Shown here: positions 35,583 to 44,338 of the stretch, one piece after another | Numbering within the stretch: position 1 is the stretch's first letter | Layout of the letters: each line of letters starts with the position of its first letter | Assembly (NCBI RefSeq): GCF_049310885.1 | Contig: NZ_JBMDYO010000005.1 | Location: 110,160 to 174,159, forward strand | Length of the DNA stretch: 64,000 bases | DNA from: CAYZJV01 sp049310885 | GTDB taxonomy: Bacteria; Spirochaetota; Spirochaetia; Sphaerochaetales; Sphaerochaetaceae | Direction of reading: 5' to 3' | The notes under the pieces: model-generated | Told to the model about the DNA's origin: nothing | The model's database searches: none | Seen by the model: only the letters and a program-made list of their open reading frames with translations | Translations under genes and position numbers: made by a program

Positions 35583-35602
35583 AAGGGAGAGGTCTCTCCC
35601 TT
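35583..35602 (+). terminator. Hairpin after the cupin gene
   Basis: Perfect inverted repeat AAGGGAGAG/CTCTCCCTT with a 2-base centre, starting three bases after the stop. No T tract, so termination would be imperfect. Confidence 0.45.
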
Positions 35603-35609
35603 GGTGTCT

Positions 35610-35670
35610 ATCGACTGTCCGTCTCCTTTTCTCCGGCTCCCCTACGGTCTGCCGGTCGGAGACGGTCGAT
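35610..35670. other. Extended stem-loop element beside the fic cassette
   Basis: ATCGAC and CGTCTCC (35610-35615, 35620-35626) pair with GGAGACG and GTCGAT (35658-35670) around a 4-base bulge, making 13 pairs. A second stem, CCGGC/GCCGG (35633-35637, 35651-35655), lies inside. Could be a structured RNA, a strong terminator for either strand or an insertion target. Confidence 0.4.
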
Positions 35671-35699
35671 GCGTCACCATCCCTCTCTGTTTGTAAAGG

Positions 35700-35716
35700 A
35701 TATTATTCCGCTAACG
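35700..35716. repeat. 17-base direct repeat, left copy flanking fic
   Basis: ATATTATTCCGCTAACG, identical to 36670-36686 except for one base. It overlaps the last codons and stop of fic. Confidence 0.65.
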
Positions 35717-36623
35717 ATAACCACAATTCTTGCGACTCTACCTCCAATGCAACAACCATTTCAAGGAATTGACTGTAATTCTGAGTAGTATGTGCCTTGT
35801 CCAATGCTTCATAATATGTTGAACGATTCTCATTCTTTATGATGATTGGGTTATAGCCATGCCTCATCAACTCGAAATTCAACAGGAGCCTTGCAGTCCT
35901 TCCATTACCATCGATAAATGGATGTATTTTTACAAATTCCCCATGTAGCAAAGTTGCTCTGGCGACTGGATGTAACCTCTTCCATGCTTGCAGATATTCG
36001 GCAATGAGTCTTTGCATGGCATCTCCAACGAGATAATGTTTCGGTGGAATGTGCTTGGCACCGCTTATAACGACATTCTCATCACGATACTTTCCTGCAT
36101 TGGAAGAATCGATTCCTCGCAGTATGAGAGCATGAATGTTACGTATAGTCCATTCCGAAAGCGGTTCTTTTTCGGAGATGATATCTTGTACATAGTGTAT
36201 TGCTTCACGATGGTTGATAGCCTCAAGATGTTCAATAACACTTTTCCCGCCAATGGTGATTCCTTCAAGAACGACCTTGGTTTCAGACAATGTAAGGGTA
36301 TTCCCTTCGATCGCGTTACTATTGTATGTCCATTCGACTATCAGTTTCTCACGAAGCGAGCTTGCGAGAGCTTTTGAAAAAGGCCGTAGCTTATCAATAG
36401 AGGCTTTGAGACAATCTATGTGACTGTAATCGAAATCAAGATCCTTATACTCATTTGACAAACGCTCCCTTGCATCGAATGGTTTGGGAGCATATGTTGG
36501 TATAGACCAATATCGACCGGTTTTCCTCGCTCCTGCGATACGACCCTCCGCACAGAGTATGCGGATTCTTCGATCACTGATATTCCATCGTGTACTTGCT
36601 TCCTTGGTACTCATATACGTCAT
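35703..36623 (-). CDS. fic: Fic-domain protein with N-terminal helix-turn-helix
   Basis: Probable AMP-transferase (or other nucleotidyl/phosphoryl-transferase) acting on a protein hydroxyl; target unknown. 306 residues. The N-terminus is a MerR/excisionase-like helix-turn-helix (STKEASTRWNISDRRIRILCAEGRI). The inhibitory-helix motif SNAIEG (about 102-107) matches the (S/T)xxxE(G/N) self-inhibition rule for N-terminal (class II) Fic proteins. The catalytic loop HPFIDGNGRTAR (about 234) is intact. The gene looks more AT-rich than its neighbours and is bracketed by 17-base direct repeats, which suggests transfer. The ATG at 36623 is preferred (GAGG eight bases upstream) over the ATG at 36629. 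Confidence 0.88.
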   Translation of the reverse strand: MTYMSTKEASTRWNISDRRIRILCAEGRIAGARKTGRYWSIPTYAPKPFDARERLSNEYKDLDFDYSHIDCLKASIDKLRPFSKALASSLREKLIVEWTYNSNAIEGNTLTLSETKVVLEGITIGGKSVIEHLEAINHREAIHYVQDIISEKEPLSEWTIRNIHALILRGIDSSNAGKYRDENVVISGAKHIPPKHYLVGDAMQRLIAEYLQAWKRLHPVARATLLHGEFVKIHPFIDGNGRTARLLLNFELMRHGYNPIIIKNENRSTYYEALDKAHTTQNYSQFLEMVVALEVESQELWLSLAE

Positions 36624-36641
36624 CGCCATTGCCTCGACACC

Positions 36642-36691
36642 ATAGTAGAACTAGGATCATGCAGTGTCAATATTATTCCGATAACGGAATA
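36642..36691 (-). promoter_or_regulatory. fic promoter and candidate operator
   Basis: -35 TTGACA (36665-36670), 17-base spacer, -10 TACTAT (36642-36647). The dyad TATTCCG-N4-CGGAATA (36674-36691) sits just upstream of the -35 and is a candidate binding site for the helix-turn-helix of Fic itself. Confidence 0.6.
36670..36686. repeat. 17-base direct repeat, right copy flanking fic
   Basis: ATATTATTCCGATAACG, one mismatch to 35700-35716. It lies between the fic promoter and the end of the rRNA methyltransferase gene and forms part of the dyad. Confidence 0.65.
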
Positions 36692-36694
36692 TTA

Positions 36695-37864
36695 TTATGA
36701 GCGTACAAGCAGACAGGCTGTCTCCACATGCGATGTCTGTGGATAGAGATCGAACACTTGGACAGTCTTTACCCGGTAGCCCTGCTCGGAGAACCGCTTG
36801 CAATCACGCGCCAGCGTGACGCTGTCACATGAGATATAGACAACCGCCTGCGGTTCCCAGGAGCCAATCGTCCTTACCACGGAGGCCTCAAGTCCGGTTC
36901 TTGGAGGATCCACGATCACCGTGTCTACCTTGATATCCTTATGCATCCTGCTCCAATGTTCTGCTGTCTGGCCGACGAATTCGGTAGAGGATAGATTCCT
37001 CTTGGCAAGATCGATACAACGCTTATTTCGCTCGACTGCATATATAGTTCTTCCCTCCTTTTCTACGAAAGCGGAGAATGTCCCTACTCCTGCATAGAGA
37101 TCGACTACCGTATCGCCGACGGTATGTTCTGCTACAAAGGTAGTCATCGCGGGAAGCAGTTGCCGGTTGGACTGGAAAAAGACATTGGAATCGGCCCAGA
37201 GGGTCTTCCCTTCAACCACCACCGAAACCTCGGTTGCGCTCAGCGAAACCTTTGTATCGCCAGCGAAGGCGGGAACCTCGACAAATGGCTTCTTACTCTG
37301 CCAACCTTCGGTCGCCTTACGCATAGCCGCTGCTTTGAGTAGCAATGGACGTTTTTCATCCAATAGACGATTCAGCGGATCGCAGAGGATGGGACAATGG
37401 TGGATATCGACCAGATCCTTGCTCCCTCTTCCGAGAAATCCACAACGCTCGTTTTCAAGATCGACATGAAATCGAACACGTGAACGATAGCCCCAACCCT
37501 CACCAGTGACCGCTTCAAGCAGTTCGATATCGGCTTCTGGATCATCGATATCGATAGCTCCGATCCTCTTTAGATTCTCCTTCACGAATTCCTGTTTGAA
37601 TTGGACTTGCGATTCGGTGCTTGCGTGCTGCATATCGCAGCCTCCACAAACGCCATAGTGGGGACATGCAGGTACGCTCCGGTGTTCCGAGGGAGCTATC
37701 ACCTCTACCGTGACGGCTCGGGAGAAGTCGCTCTTCTGTGTAGTCTCTTCTGCTAGCACCGTCTCACCGGGAAGTGCTCCCTCAACAAATACCGTCTTCC
37801 CCTCATGGCGGGCAAGCCCTTCTCCCTTGGAGACCATCTTCTCTATTTCCAGTCGTAATTCCAT
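36695..37864 (-). CDS. 23S rRNA (uracil-5-)-methyltransferase, RlmD/RumA family
   Basis: SAM-dependent m5U methyltransferase, 389 residues. An N-terminal TRAM domain (1-60) is followed by cysteines CPHYGVCGGCDMQH and later HHCPILC, which fit the RumA 4Fe-4S site. The SAM motif is VVDLYAGVGTFS, and the catalytic pair lies in VDPPRTGLE and YISCDSVTLARD. RlmD, RlmC and TrmA relatives are hard to separate by eye. AGGAG is upstream. It starts three bases after pepF ends, so the two are an operon. The fic cassette follows directly. Confidence 0.88.
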   Translation of the reverse strand: MELRLEIEKMVSKGEGLARHEGKTVFVEGALPGETVLAEETTQKSDFSRAVTVEVIAPSEHRSVPACPHYGVCGGCDMQHASTESQVQFKQEFVKENLKRIGAIDIDDPEADIELLEAVTGEGWGYRSRVRFHVDLENERCGFLGRGSKDLVDIHHCPILCDPLNRLLDEKRPLLLKAAAMRKATEGWQSKKPFVEVPAFAGDTKVSLSATEVSVVVEGKTLWADSNVFFQSNRQLLPAMTTFVAEHTVGDTVVDLYAGVGTFSAFVEKEGRTIYAVERNKRCIDLAKRNLSSTEFVGQTAEHWSRMHKDIKVDTVIVDPPRTGLEASVVRTIGSWEPQAVVYISCDSVTLARDCKRFSEQGYRVKTVQVFDLYPQTSHVETACLLVRS

Positions 37865-37867
37865 CGG

Positions 37868-39655
37868 TTATTCTCCTGTGTATCCGACAAGTTCGCAGAA
37901 CTCATCGACATAGGTGCCGATCACATCGACACTCTGCTGCCAGAAGGCTCGTGTAGTAATATCGCAACCGACAGTAGCCGCGACAGCCTCAGCGGAATCC
38001 TGCCCCGTATGGGCAAGCAATGCATCATAGCGAGTGCCAAAGCTCTCAGAATCGGTTTGGGAGAGTTGGTATACTCCCAGTCCGAACAATTGCCCGAAGG
38101 CATAGGGGAAATTATAGAAAGAGAGATCGCTACTGTAATAGTGCCCCTTCACTGCCCACATGTAGGGGTGCAGGGCATCCTCGTCCAGTGCATCTCCATA
38201 CGAGTCCTTTTGTGCCTTAACCATCATGGAGGAGAGCTGGTTCGCCATCACATCACCATCCTGGCGTTTTTCGAACAAGTTCTTTTCGAAGTAGAATCGG
38301 CTAAGAATATCGACACAGGTCTGGGTGGCATCCTGCAGAAACCCCTCCACCAGAGCGATCCTCTCGTTATCGGAAGCCTCCCGCAATGCTCCCTGGAAAA
38401 CGACGAACTGACTGAATATTGAAGCCGTCTCAGCCAGAGTCATTGGGTAATGGCGAAGCAAGGCGGGCAGATCCTTAGTTACATAGTCATGGTAAGAGTG
38501 TCCCAGTTCATGTGCTATTGTGGATACTCCATCGAACGTATGGTCGAAGTTCGCTAGTATCCGTGTCTCTTTGCGCAGGGGGAACGATGTACAATAGGCA
38601 CCACCAACTTTTCCACTACGAGGTTCACTATCGATCCACTCCTTATCGAACGCCATTCGGGCGAACTCTCCCACAGGAGCGTGGAATGCGCTGAAGTTTT
38701 CAATAATGAACTCCTTAGCCTCTAGGTAGCTGTATCTCTTATCAAGCTCCCCAACTGGTGCGAACAGATCATAAAAGGCAAGCTTCTGTAGACCCAAAGC
38801 ATGGGCTTTTGCCTTCAGATACCGTCTGAATAGGGGAAGATTCTTTTCTATGGTACCGATGAGGGCATCTAGGACGGAATCGGAAATCCTTGCCTGCATG
38901 GCAGCACGTTGTAGCGGATCACGATACCCTCGTCTCTTGTCTAGCGTAATGGTTGTTCCCTTTACCCCATTGATCGCATAGGCGAAGGCAACCTCGTGTT
39001 GTTTCCAAATAGCCAACTCCTTCTCGAAAGCCTTTCTCCGAACAGAACGGTCAGCATCAAAGGCTAAAGAACGCAACTGAATTACCGTTTTTCGCGCACC
39101 ACTATCTTCATCCCAGAGGGCATCCACATTCGACGAGACCGCCTCCTGCAGACGACCCCAAGCATCTGTTCCACTACGGCAGAGATCGGCGGCCAGATCC
39201 TCCTGAGCTTCACTCATCGTGTGTTCCTGTTCAACCAGAAGTTCTTGCAGCACAAAATGGAATGGAGCGATTCTGGCATCGGTCGCTATAGCTGCAACAA
39301 CATGTTCATGGTATGCACCAAGGGCATTGATCACCTGCACATGGATTGCTTTGATTGCGAGGGAAGCCTCCTCTACCCGATTCAGGCCACGCATAGCCCG
39401 CTCGTCATTCGTATCGACCGTAAGCAGTGCACTGGCAAAGGCATACAAGGTCTCGGTGGTATCGAGGGCTTTCTGGTAGTCATCCAACAAGGTGACCAAC
39501 CAGAGAGGAAAATCGGCCTTGCGACCAGTATCATCGGCTAGGTCGGCTTTTATGGCAGCAACCAGTCCATCCAGACTCTTCAGATCAAGGTTGAATTCGG
39601 GACTATCGATCCCCGGGTAGATACTCTGTAGATTCCAATGCGGTAATGCTTCCAT
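37868..39655 (-). CDS. pepF: Oligoendopeptidase F-like M3B metallopeptidase
   Basis: Cytosolic zinc peptidase that degrades oligopeptides, 595 residues, normal for the M3B group. The zinc site HELGHSYHD is near residue 380, with the downstream Glu in TLAETASIFSQF. The helical N-terminal half has no membrane or signal segment. AAGGAG precedes the ATG. It has its own promoter and is followed by the rRNA methyltransferase gene. Confidence 0.92.
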   Translation of the reverse strand: MEALPHWNLQSIYPGIDSPEFNLDLKSLDGLVAAIKADLADDTGRKADFPLWLVTLLDDYQKALDTTETLYAFASALLTVDTNDERAMRGLNRVEEASLAIKAIHVQVINALGAYHEHVVAAIATDARIAPFHFVLQELLVEQEHTMSEAQEDLAADLCRSGTDAWGRLQEAVSSNVDALWDEDSGARKTVIQLRSLAFDADRSVRRKAFEKELAIWKQHEVAFAYAINGVKGTTITLDKRRGYRDPLQRAAMQARISDSVLDALIGTIEKNLPLFRRYLKAKAHALGLQKLAFYDLFAPVGELDKRYSYLEAKEFIIENFSAFHAPVGEFARMAFDKEWIDSEPRSGKVGGAYCTSFPLRKETRILANFDHTFDGVSTIAHELGHSYHDYVTKDLPALLRHYPMTLAETASIFSQFVVFQGALREASDNERIALVEGFLQDATQTCVDILSRFYFEKNLFEKRQDGDVMANQLSSMMVKAQKDSYGDALDEDALHPYMWAVKGHYYSSDLSFYNFPYAFGQLFGLGVYQLSQTDSESFGTRYDALLAHTGQDSAEAVAATVGCDITTRAFWQQSVDVIGTYVDEFCELVGYTGE

Positions 39656-39687
39656 GTGTGCGCTCCTTGATCAAAGTGGTGGCTTGT

Positions 39688-39717
39688 AGTGTATGTAATC
39701 GCATGGCTACTGGTCAA
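39688..39717 (-). promoter_or_regulatory. pepF promoter
   Basis: -35 TTGACC (39712-39717), 18-base spacer, -10 TACACT (39688-39693), with AAGGAG in the leader before the ATG at 39655. Confidence 0.6.
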
Positions 39718-39774
39718 TGGCAATGCATTATCTAACCAGTCGTTCGGCACAGCCTAACATGATTGTCCTATTGC

Positions 39775-39792
39775 TACACCCGAAAGGGTATA
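39775..39792 (-). terminator. Candidate hairpin after the response-regulator gene
   Basis: Seven-pair stem TATACCC/GGGTGTA with loop TTTC, two bases after the stop codon. It lacks a T tract, so it is a weak terminator at best. Confidence 0.3.
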
Positions 39793-39793
39793 G

Positions 39794-41164
39794 TTACAGA
39801 TCCAATTTGTATTCGGCGATCTTGTTGATCAATGTCCTGCGGGAAATTCCCAACTCCTCTGCCGCACGGGTACGGTTGCCCTCCCAGCGGTGAAGACAAC
39901 GGATGATCGCCTCTACCTCCATCTCCTTGAGACTCTTCGCCGCTCCATCATCATCGGACGAGAAATACATGGGCGTAGAACTTATTGATTCACTCCCCGG
40001 TCGTGAAATACCAGAGCGAAGGTCGAGTACATCGGCTTTGATGATTGGGCCATCGGCGAATATGACTGCGCGCTCGAGGATATTCTCCAACTCACGTACA
40101 TTGCCATAGAACGGATGGGCTTTCAGAGCTTCAATAGCCTCTGGCGCCAGAGCCTCAATCCTATGTCCCATCTGACGGTTCAACCGGTTGAGGATCACTC
40201 CTGCAAGAAGAGGAATATCATCTTTTCGTTCCCGAAGAGGAGGCAATTCGATCCGCACTACATTCAGGCGGTAGAAGAGATCTTCACGAAAGGTCCCTTC
40301 ATGGACCATAGACTCCAGATTTTTGTTCGTGGCAGCTATGATGCGGGCATTGATCGGCATGGGAGAGGTTCCTCCCAAACGGGTGATCTTTCGATCCTGC
40401 AAGACCCTGAGCATCTTAACTTGGAGCGTCTGGGGCATATCGCCAATCTCGTCGAGAAAGAGTGTTCCCCCGCTGGCGAGTTCGAACATGCCAATTTTCC
40501 GGTTTACAGCACCGGTGAATGCACCCTTCTCATACCCGAACAACTCGCTCTCGAGAAGATTCTCGGGAACTCCACCGATATTGATAGCGACAAAGGGACC
40601 ATCGGCCATAGCCGATACCCCATGGATCTGACGCGCCACTACCTCCTTACCGGTACCACTCTCACCGGTAACCAGTACGGTAGCGGGAGAGTCTGCTATA
40701 CGTCCAATGATCTCCTTGATCCTGGCCATTGGAGGGGAGTTTCCCACCAGTCCTTCATCGAATCCTTCGACAGAGCGAGTCTTTGTCTCCACCAGACTCT
40801 TGAGCTGCTGGGCTTCCATGAGCTTGCGTAGGCGGATGGTAAGCTCCTCAGGATCGAAGGGTTTCACGATATAATCCTGAGCGCCCTCCTTCAAGGCTGT
40901 GACGGCATCGCGAATCTCGCCATGAGCGCTGATCATAATCACCGGCATCCTGAAACCCTCTTGGCGAATCCAACTGATAAGGCTGATTCCATCCATTCCA
41001 GGCATCCTGAGGTCTATGAGACAGGCATCGTAGTGGTGCTCACGAAGCAAACGTTGGGCCGACAGTCCATTCTCTGCACCGTCGCTTTCGAGCCCTTCCA
41101 GGCTGAGATACTTTCTCATCAGTTCCCTGATATTGTACTCGTCGTCTACAATCAAAATTCTCAT
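39794..41164 (-). CDS. NtrC-type sigma54-dependent response regulator
   Basis: 456 residues in three domains. The receiver (1-120) has the phosphate-accepting Asp in CLIDLRMPGMDG. The AAA+ domain (about 140-380) has Walker A GESGTGKE and the sigma54 contact loop GAFTGA. The C-terminal Fis-type helix-turn-helix (NRTRAAEELGISRRTLINKIAEYKL) ends the protein. An intact GAFTGA means it should activate sigma54 promoters. It is the last gene of the efflux operon, ten bases after its kinase, and the operon itself carries a sigma54-like promoter and an upstream dyad. Confidence 0.93.
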   Translation of the reverse strand: MRILIVDDEYNIRELMRKYLSLEGLESDGAENGLSAQRLLREHHYDACLIDLRMPGMDGISLISWIRQEGFRMPVIMISAHGEIRDAVTALKEGAQDYIVKPFDPEELTIRLRKLMEAQQLKSLVETKTRSVEGFDEGLVGNSPPMARIKEIIGRIADSPATVLVTGESGTGKEVVARQIHGVSAMADGPFVAINIGGVPENLLESELFGYEKGAFTGAVNRKIGMFELASGGTLFLDEIGDMPQTLQVKMLRVLQDRKITRLGGTSPMPINARIIAATNKNLESMVHEGTFREDLFYRLNVVRIELPPLRERKDDIPLLAGVILNRLNRQMGHRIEALAPEAIEALKAHPFYGNVRELENILERAVIFADGPIIKADVLDLRSGISRPGSESISSTPMYFSSDDDGAAKSLKEMEVEAIIRCLHRWEGNRTRAAEELGISRRTLINKIAEYKLDL

Positions 41165-41173
41165 GGTTGTTCC

Positions 41174-42478
41174 TTACTTATGTTCTGGTGGAAGGATCAC
41201 TTCCGCTACGGTACCACCACCTTCACGTGGATAGAGTTTCAAATTCCCTCCACGGGCACGGACAAATTGTCTGCAAATTGCCAATCCGATACCGCTTCCG
41301 TGAATCTTGGTAGTGAAGAAGGGATCAAAGATCTTCTCAAGATTCTCCTCCGAGATCCCCTCCCCCCTATCCCGTATCAGGATATGGACGAACTTTTTCT
41401 TATCGCGGGTGATTTCGACCTCTACCTTGGGATCGCAATCAATGCAACTTTCCAAGGCATTCTTGATCAGATTCTCGAATACAGAGCGAGCCCTATCGGG
41501 ATCGAAGTAGATAAAAGCCCGTTGGAGGGAACCAGGAACAATGGTAATTCTGTTCTGGAATGTGTGCCGCAAGGACTCTATCAGAGCGGCGGTATCCATC
41601 CTCTCAGGAGTTCCCACAGGATTGCGCAGGAAGTCGGAAACTTTGTTAGTCAACTGAATCAACCGTTGTACCTCGGTATCGACCACCATCAGATCATCTT
41701 TCGATGAGGATGGAAGGGTTTTCTTCAGTAGAGCCATCTGCAGCGTAATGGCACTGAGTGGATTCTTAATCTCATGGGCAAGGGTGCGGGCAGCTTCACC
41801 AAGATTCACCAGGTTCTCCTGCTTTGCCAAGGTCTCCCGGTATTTGCGGTTGCTCCGGTAAATGCTGTAAACAAGAAGATGGAATGCCAATAGTCCGATC
41901 AATGCAGCAGCGCTGAAGAATCGTACAAGCATCACCTTTTGGTAGTACTGCTGTCCATCGAATAGGATATAGAGGACATCGGGAAAGTTTAGTGGTGAGG
42001 GCAGATATCCATCCTCCTCAAGCATGAGATCTCCGGTTTCCACTTGGATCGTTAGACGGCTGAAGCGGATATATTCGATCATGCCTGTCTCCGGATTATA
42101 GGTTGCCACCCCTTGGTTCCATTGGCTAGCATTCCTATTTCTCCAGATATCGTTGAATCGCTCTAGAGGCAGGGTATTGGGTACCTCCCCTAAGCCTAAA
42201 CGTAAACGTCCGGTATTCGAATAGACTCCGATTCCCCGGACATTCTCCTCCCGCATGGCAGAGAGTGCTCTTGAATGCTCCTCTTGAAGCAGCAGGAGAG
42301 TTGAAGAGGCGAAACCACGTTCGGCTTCGAATTGCATCAAGGTATTCTCCTTCTCAATAATCAGTTGGGAGAGAAAGAGTACCAAGGTAACCAACAATGC
42401 GAAAAGGAAGATGAGTCCACCTACCACGAAAATCTGCTCTTTTCCCTCAATGAAGGACCATCGTCTGCTTCTATTCAT
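41174..42478 (-). CDS. Sensor histidine kinase partner of the NtrC-type regulator
   Basis: 434 residues. Two membrane helices (about 16-38 and 182-205) enclose a periplasmic sensor of about 145 residues without a domain I recognise. The cytoplasmic kinase core shows the H box ARTLAHEIKNPLSAI, the N box NLIKNALES, G1 DRGEGIS, the F box IFDPFFTTK and G2 GSGIGLAI. The NtrB-like H box agrees with its NtrC-type partner. Its ATG overlaps the permease stop by eight bases, so it is translated with the efflux genes and probably senses their substrate or envelope stress. Confidence 0.92.
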   Translation of the reverse strand: MNRSRRWSFIEGKEQIFVVGGLIFLFALLVTLVLFLSQLIIEKENTLMQFEAERGFASSTLLLLQEEHSRALSAMREENVRGIGVYSNTGRLRLGLGEVPNTLPLERFNDIWRNRNASQWNQGVATYNPETGMIEYIRFSRLTIQVETGDLMLEEDGYLPSPLNFPDVLYILFDGQQYYQKVMLVRFFSAAALIGLLAFHLLVYSIYRSNRKYRETLAKQENLVNLGEAARTLAHEIKNPLSAITLQMALLKKTLPSSSKDDLMVVDTEVQRLIQLTNKVSDFLRNPVGTPERMDTAALIESLRHTFQNRITIVPGSLQRAFIYFDPDRARSVFENLIKNALESCIDCDPKVEVEITRDKKKFVHILIRDRGEGISEENLEKIFDPFFTTKIHGSGIGLAICRQFVRARGGNLKLYPREGGGTVAEVILPPEHK

Positions 42479-43652
42479 AGTTCAATGCCTCTATAGGATC
42501 GAGTCTAGAGGCCTTCATAGCTGGATACCATCCAAAAAAGACCCCAACAAGGGTAGAAAATCCCGCCGCAAACAGGAAGGATGTGTAGGAGATGTAAAGT
42601 GTCCAACCAACGACATCGGCCACCAGGTAGCTGAGCAGGGTTCCCAAACCGATCCCGATGATTCCACCGGTAATGGTAAGTACGATCGCCTCGGTGATGA
42701 ATTGTCCCATGATAGTCCAAGGAGAGGCTCCCATTGCTTTACGAATACCAATCTCCCGCGTCCGTTCTGCGACCGAAACGAGCATGATATTCATGATACC
42801 AATTCCACCGACCAAGAGCGATATCGCTGCGATGGCTGCAAGGAAGGAGCTGAAAGTTCCGGTGATTTGCTCTGCCATATCGGCTAAGCTTGCGGGGGAG
42901 AAGATCCGGTAGGCATCCGATCCTACTGTCGCATCCAAGTATTCGGTAATCGCATCCGAAACAGCTAAGGCATCGGCCCCTTCATCCACACGCACCACAT
43001 AGCTACCTACGATCGAGGGTTTGATGAACCGCTGGGCGTAGGTATTGTAGGGGATATACACGCTGCCGTTGAACTGGAGGTTGAAAGAGGAATCCTTCTC
43101 CTGCATGACCGCTACCACCTGGTAACTCTTGGCCTGGTTTCGGAAAATGCTCACATACTCACCTACGGCATTACCATCTGGGAAAAGCTCCTCGGCTACA
43201 TCGGAACCGAGCACGACTACCTGTCGGCTAGCCATATTATCGCTAAGGGAAAAGAACAGCCCCTCCTCAGCTTCATAATCGAGAATCTCAGCATAGGAGG
43301 AGAGTACTCCCGATACATTGGCAGTCATGGAATTCTGACCAATTCGGATCAGCGCACTACTTGAGTTTACCGGTAGAACTGTCTTGATATTCTCAACATT
43401 GTTCATGAGTCGGTTGCCAAAGTCCTCGGTGAACTCGTTGGCAGCCTTTTCAGAGCGGACGGGGAAGATGGTGACCATCTCGAGTCCACCCTCTACGATC
43501 GTTTGGGTAATGCTCTTTGTGGCACTTTGGCCCAATGTAAGGATAGCGATGACCGATGCGACACCAATTACAATGCCGAGCAGTGAGAGCAGTGTACGCA
43601 TTTTGCTCGCCATCATATCTTTTAAGGCAAGCTTGATATTCTCCCAGATCAT
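42471..43652 (-). CDS. MacB-type ABC transporter permease
   Basis: 393 residues. An N-terminal membrane helix (about 20-42) is followed by a large periplasmic MacB_PCD domain (about 45-255). Three C-terminal FtsX-type helices follow (about 270-295, 325-350, 360-382), ending PAMKASRLDPIEALNYE. With the ATPase next door it forms a type VII (MacB/LolCDE-like) transporter that works by mechanotransmission, drawing periplasmic substrates out through TolC. Starts directly after the ATPase gene. Confidence 0.92.
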   Translation of the reverse strand: MIWENIKLALKDMMASKMRTLLSLLGIVIGVASVIAILTLGQSATKSITQTIVEGGLEMVTIFPVRSEKAANEFTEDFGNRLMNNVENIKTVLPVNSSSALIRIGQNSMTANVSGVLSSYAEILDYEAEEGLFFSLSDNMASRQVVVLGSDVAEELFPDGNAVGEYVSIFRNQAKSYQVVAVMQEKDSSFNLQFNGSVYIPYNTYAQRFIKPSIVGSYVVRVDEGADALAVSDAITEYLDATVGSDAYRIFSPASLADMAEQITGTFSSFLAAIAAISLLVGGIGIMNIMLVSVAERTREIGIRKAMGASPWTIMGQFITEAIVLTITGGIIGIGLGTLLSYLVADVVGWTLYISYTSFLFAAGFSTLVGVFFGWYPAMKASRLDPIEALNYE

Positions 43653-44327
43653 CTATTCCTCCACATGGCCGTCACGGACCCGTATCTGTCTTCTCGCCTG
43701 TGATGCGATATCGTGGTCATGGGTGACGAGAACTACGGTACGACCTTCGGCATTGAGCTCTTCGAACAGCTCCATAATCTGCAATCCTGTTTGGGTATCG
43801 AGGGCCCCGGTGGGCTCATCCGCAAGGAGGATGGTAGGATTGTTCACCAATGCCCTTGCAATCGCCACACGCTGCTTCTGTCCCCCCGATAACTCATTCG
43901 GACGGTGCTTCATCCTATCACCGAGACCAACTCGATCGAGCGCTGAGCGCGCCCGCTCCCTCCTCTCCTTCACACTCACCCCTGCATAGAGCAAGGGAGT
44001 CATCACATTCTCAAGTGCATTGATCTTTCCCAACAGATTGAATTGTTGGAAAACGAAGCCAACCTTCTGGTTACGTATATAGGCCAATTCGGCCTCACTC
44101 ATACCTAGAGTCTCTTCCCCATCGATGCTGATGATGCCGTCTGTGGGCGTATCCAAACATCCTATGAGATTCATAAGGGTAGATTTCCCCGAACCCGAGG
44201 GTCCGGTGATAGCAGTGAATTCCCCCTCTTCTATGACGAGGGTCACTCCATCAAGCGCTTTAACCACAAAGTCGCCCATGGGGAAATAGCGCCTAACATC
44301 GTCCAATCTGATGATTTCATTTGCCAT
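43653..44327 (-). CDS. MacB/LolD-type ABC transporter ATPase
   Basis: 224 residues, the energy subunit of the efflux system. Walker A GPSGSGKST (about 40), Q-loop FVFQQFNLLGKINALENV, signature LSGGQKQR (about 143), Walker B ILLADEPTGALD. The sequence is typical of the MacB/FtsE/LolD branch. It lies between the adaptor and the permease genes with gaps of 11 and 0 bases. Confidence 0.94.
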   Translation of the reverse strand: MANEIIRLDDVRRYFPMGDFVVKALDGVTLVIEEGEFTAITGPSGSGKSTLMNLIGCLDTPTDGIISIDGEETLGMSEAELAYIRNQKVGFVFQQFNLLGKINALENVMTPLLYAGVSVKERRERARSALDRVGLGDRMKHRPNELSGGQKQRVAIARALVNNPTILLADEPTGALDTQTGLQIMELFEELNAEGRTVVLVTHDHDIASQARRQIRVRDGHVEE

Positions 44328-44338
44328 ATCACCAGCTC

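Noticed and set aside
36674..36691. The TATTCCG/CGGAATA dyad as terminator of the rRNA methyltransferase gene.
   Set aside because: Only seven AT-rich pairs with no U run; it lies directly on the fic -35, so an operator is more likely.
40115..40831. A 238-codon plus-strand frame opposite the response regulator.
   Set aside because: It is antisense to an intact AAA+ domain with all motifs. It has no ribosome-binding site and its composition matches an antisense shadow.
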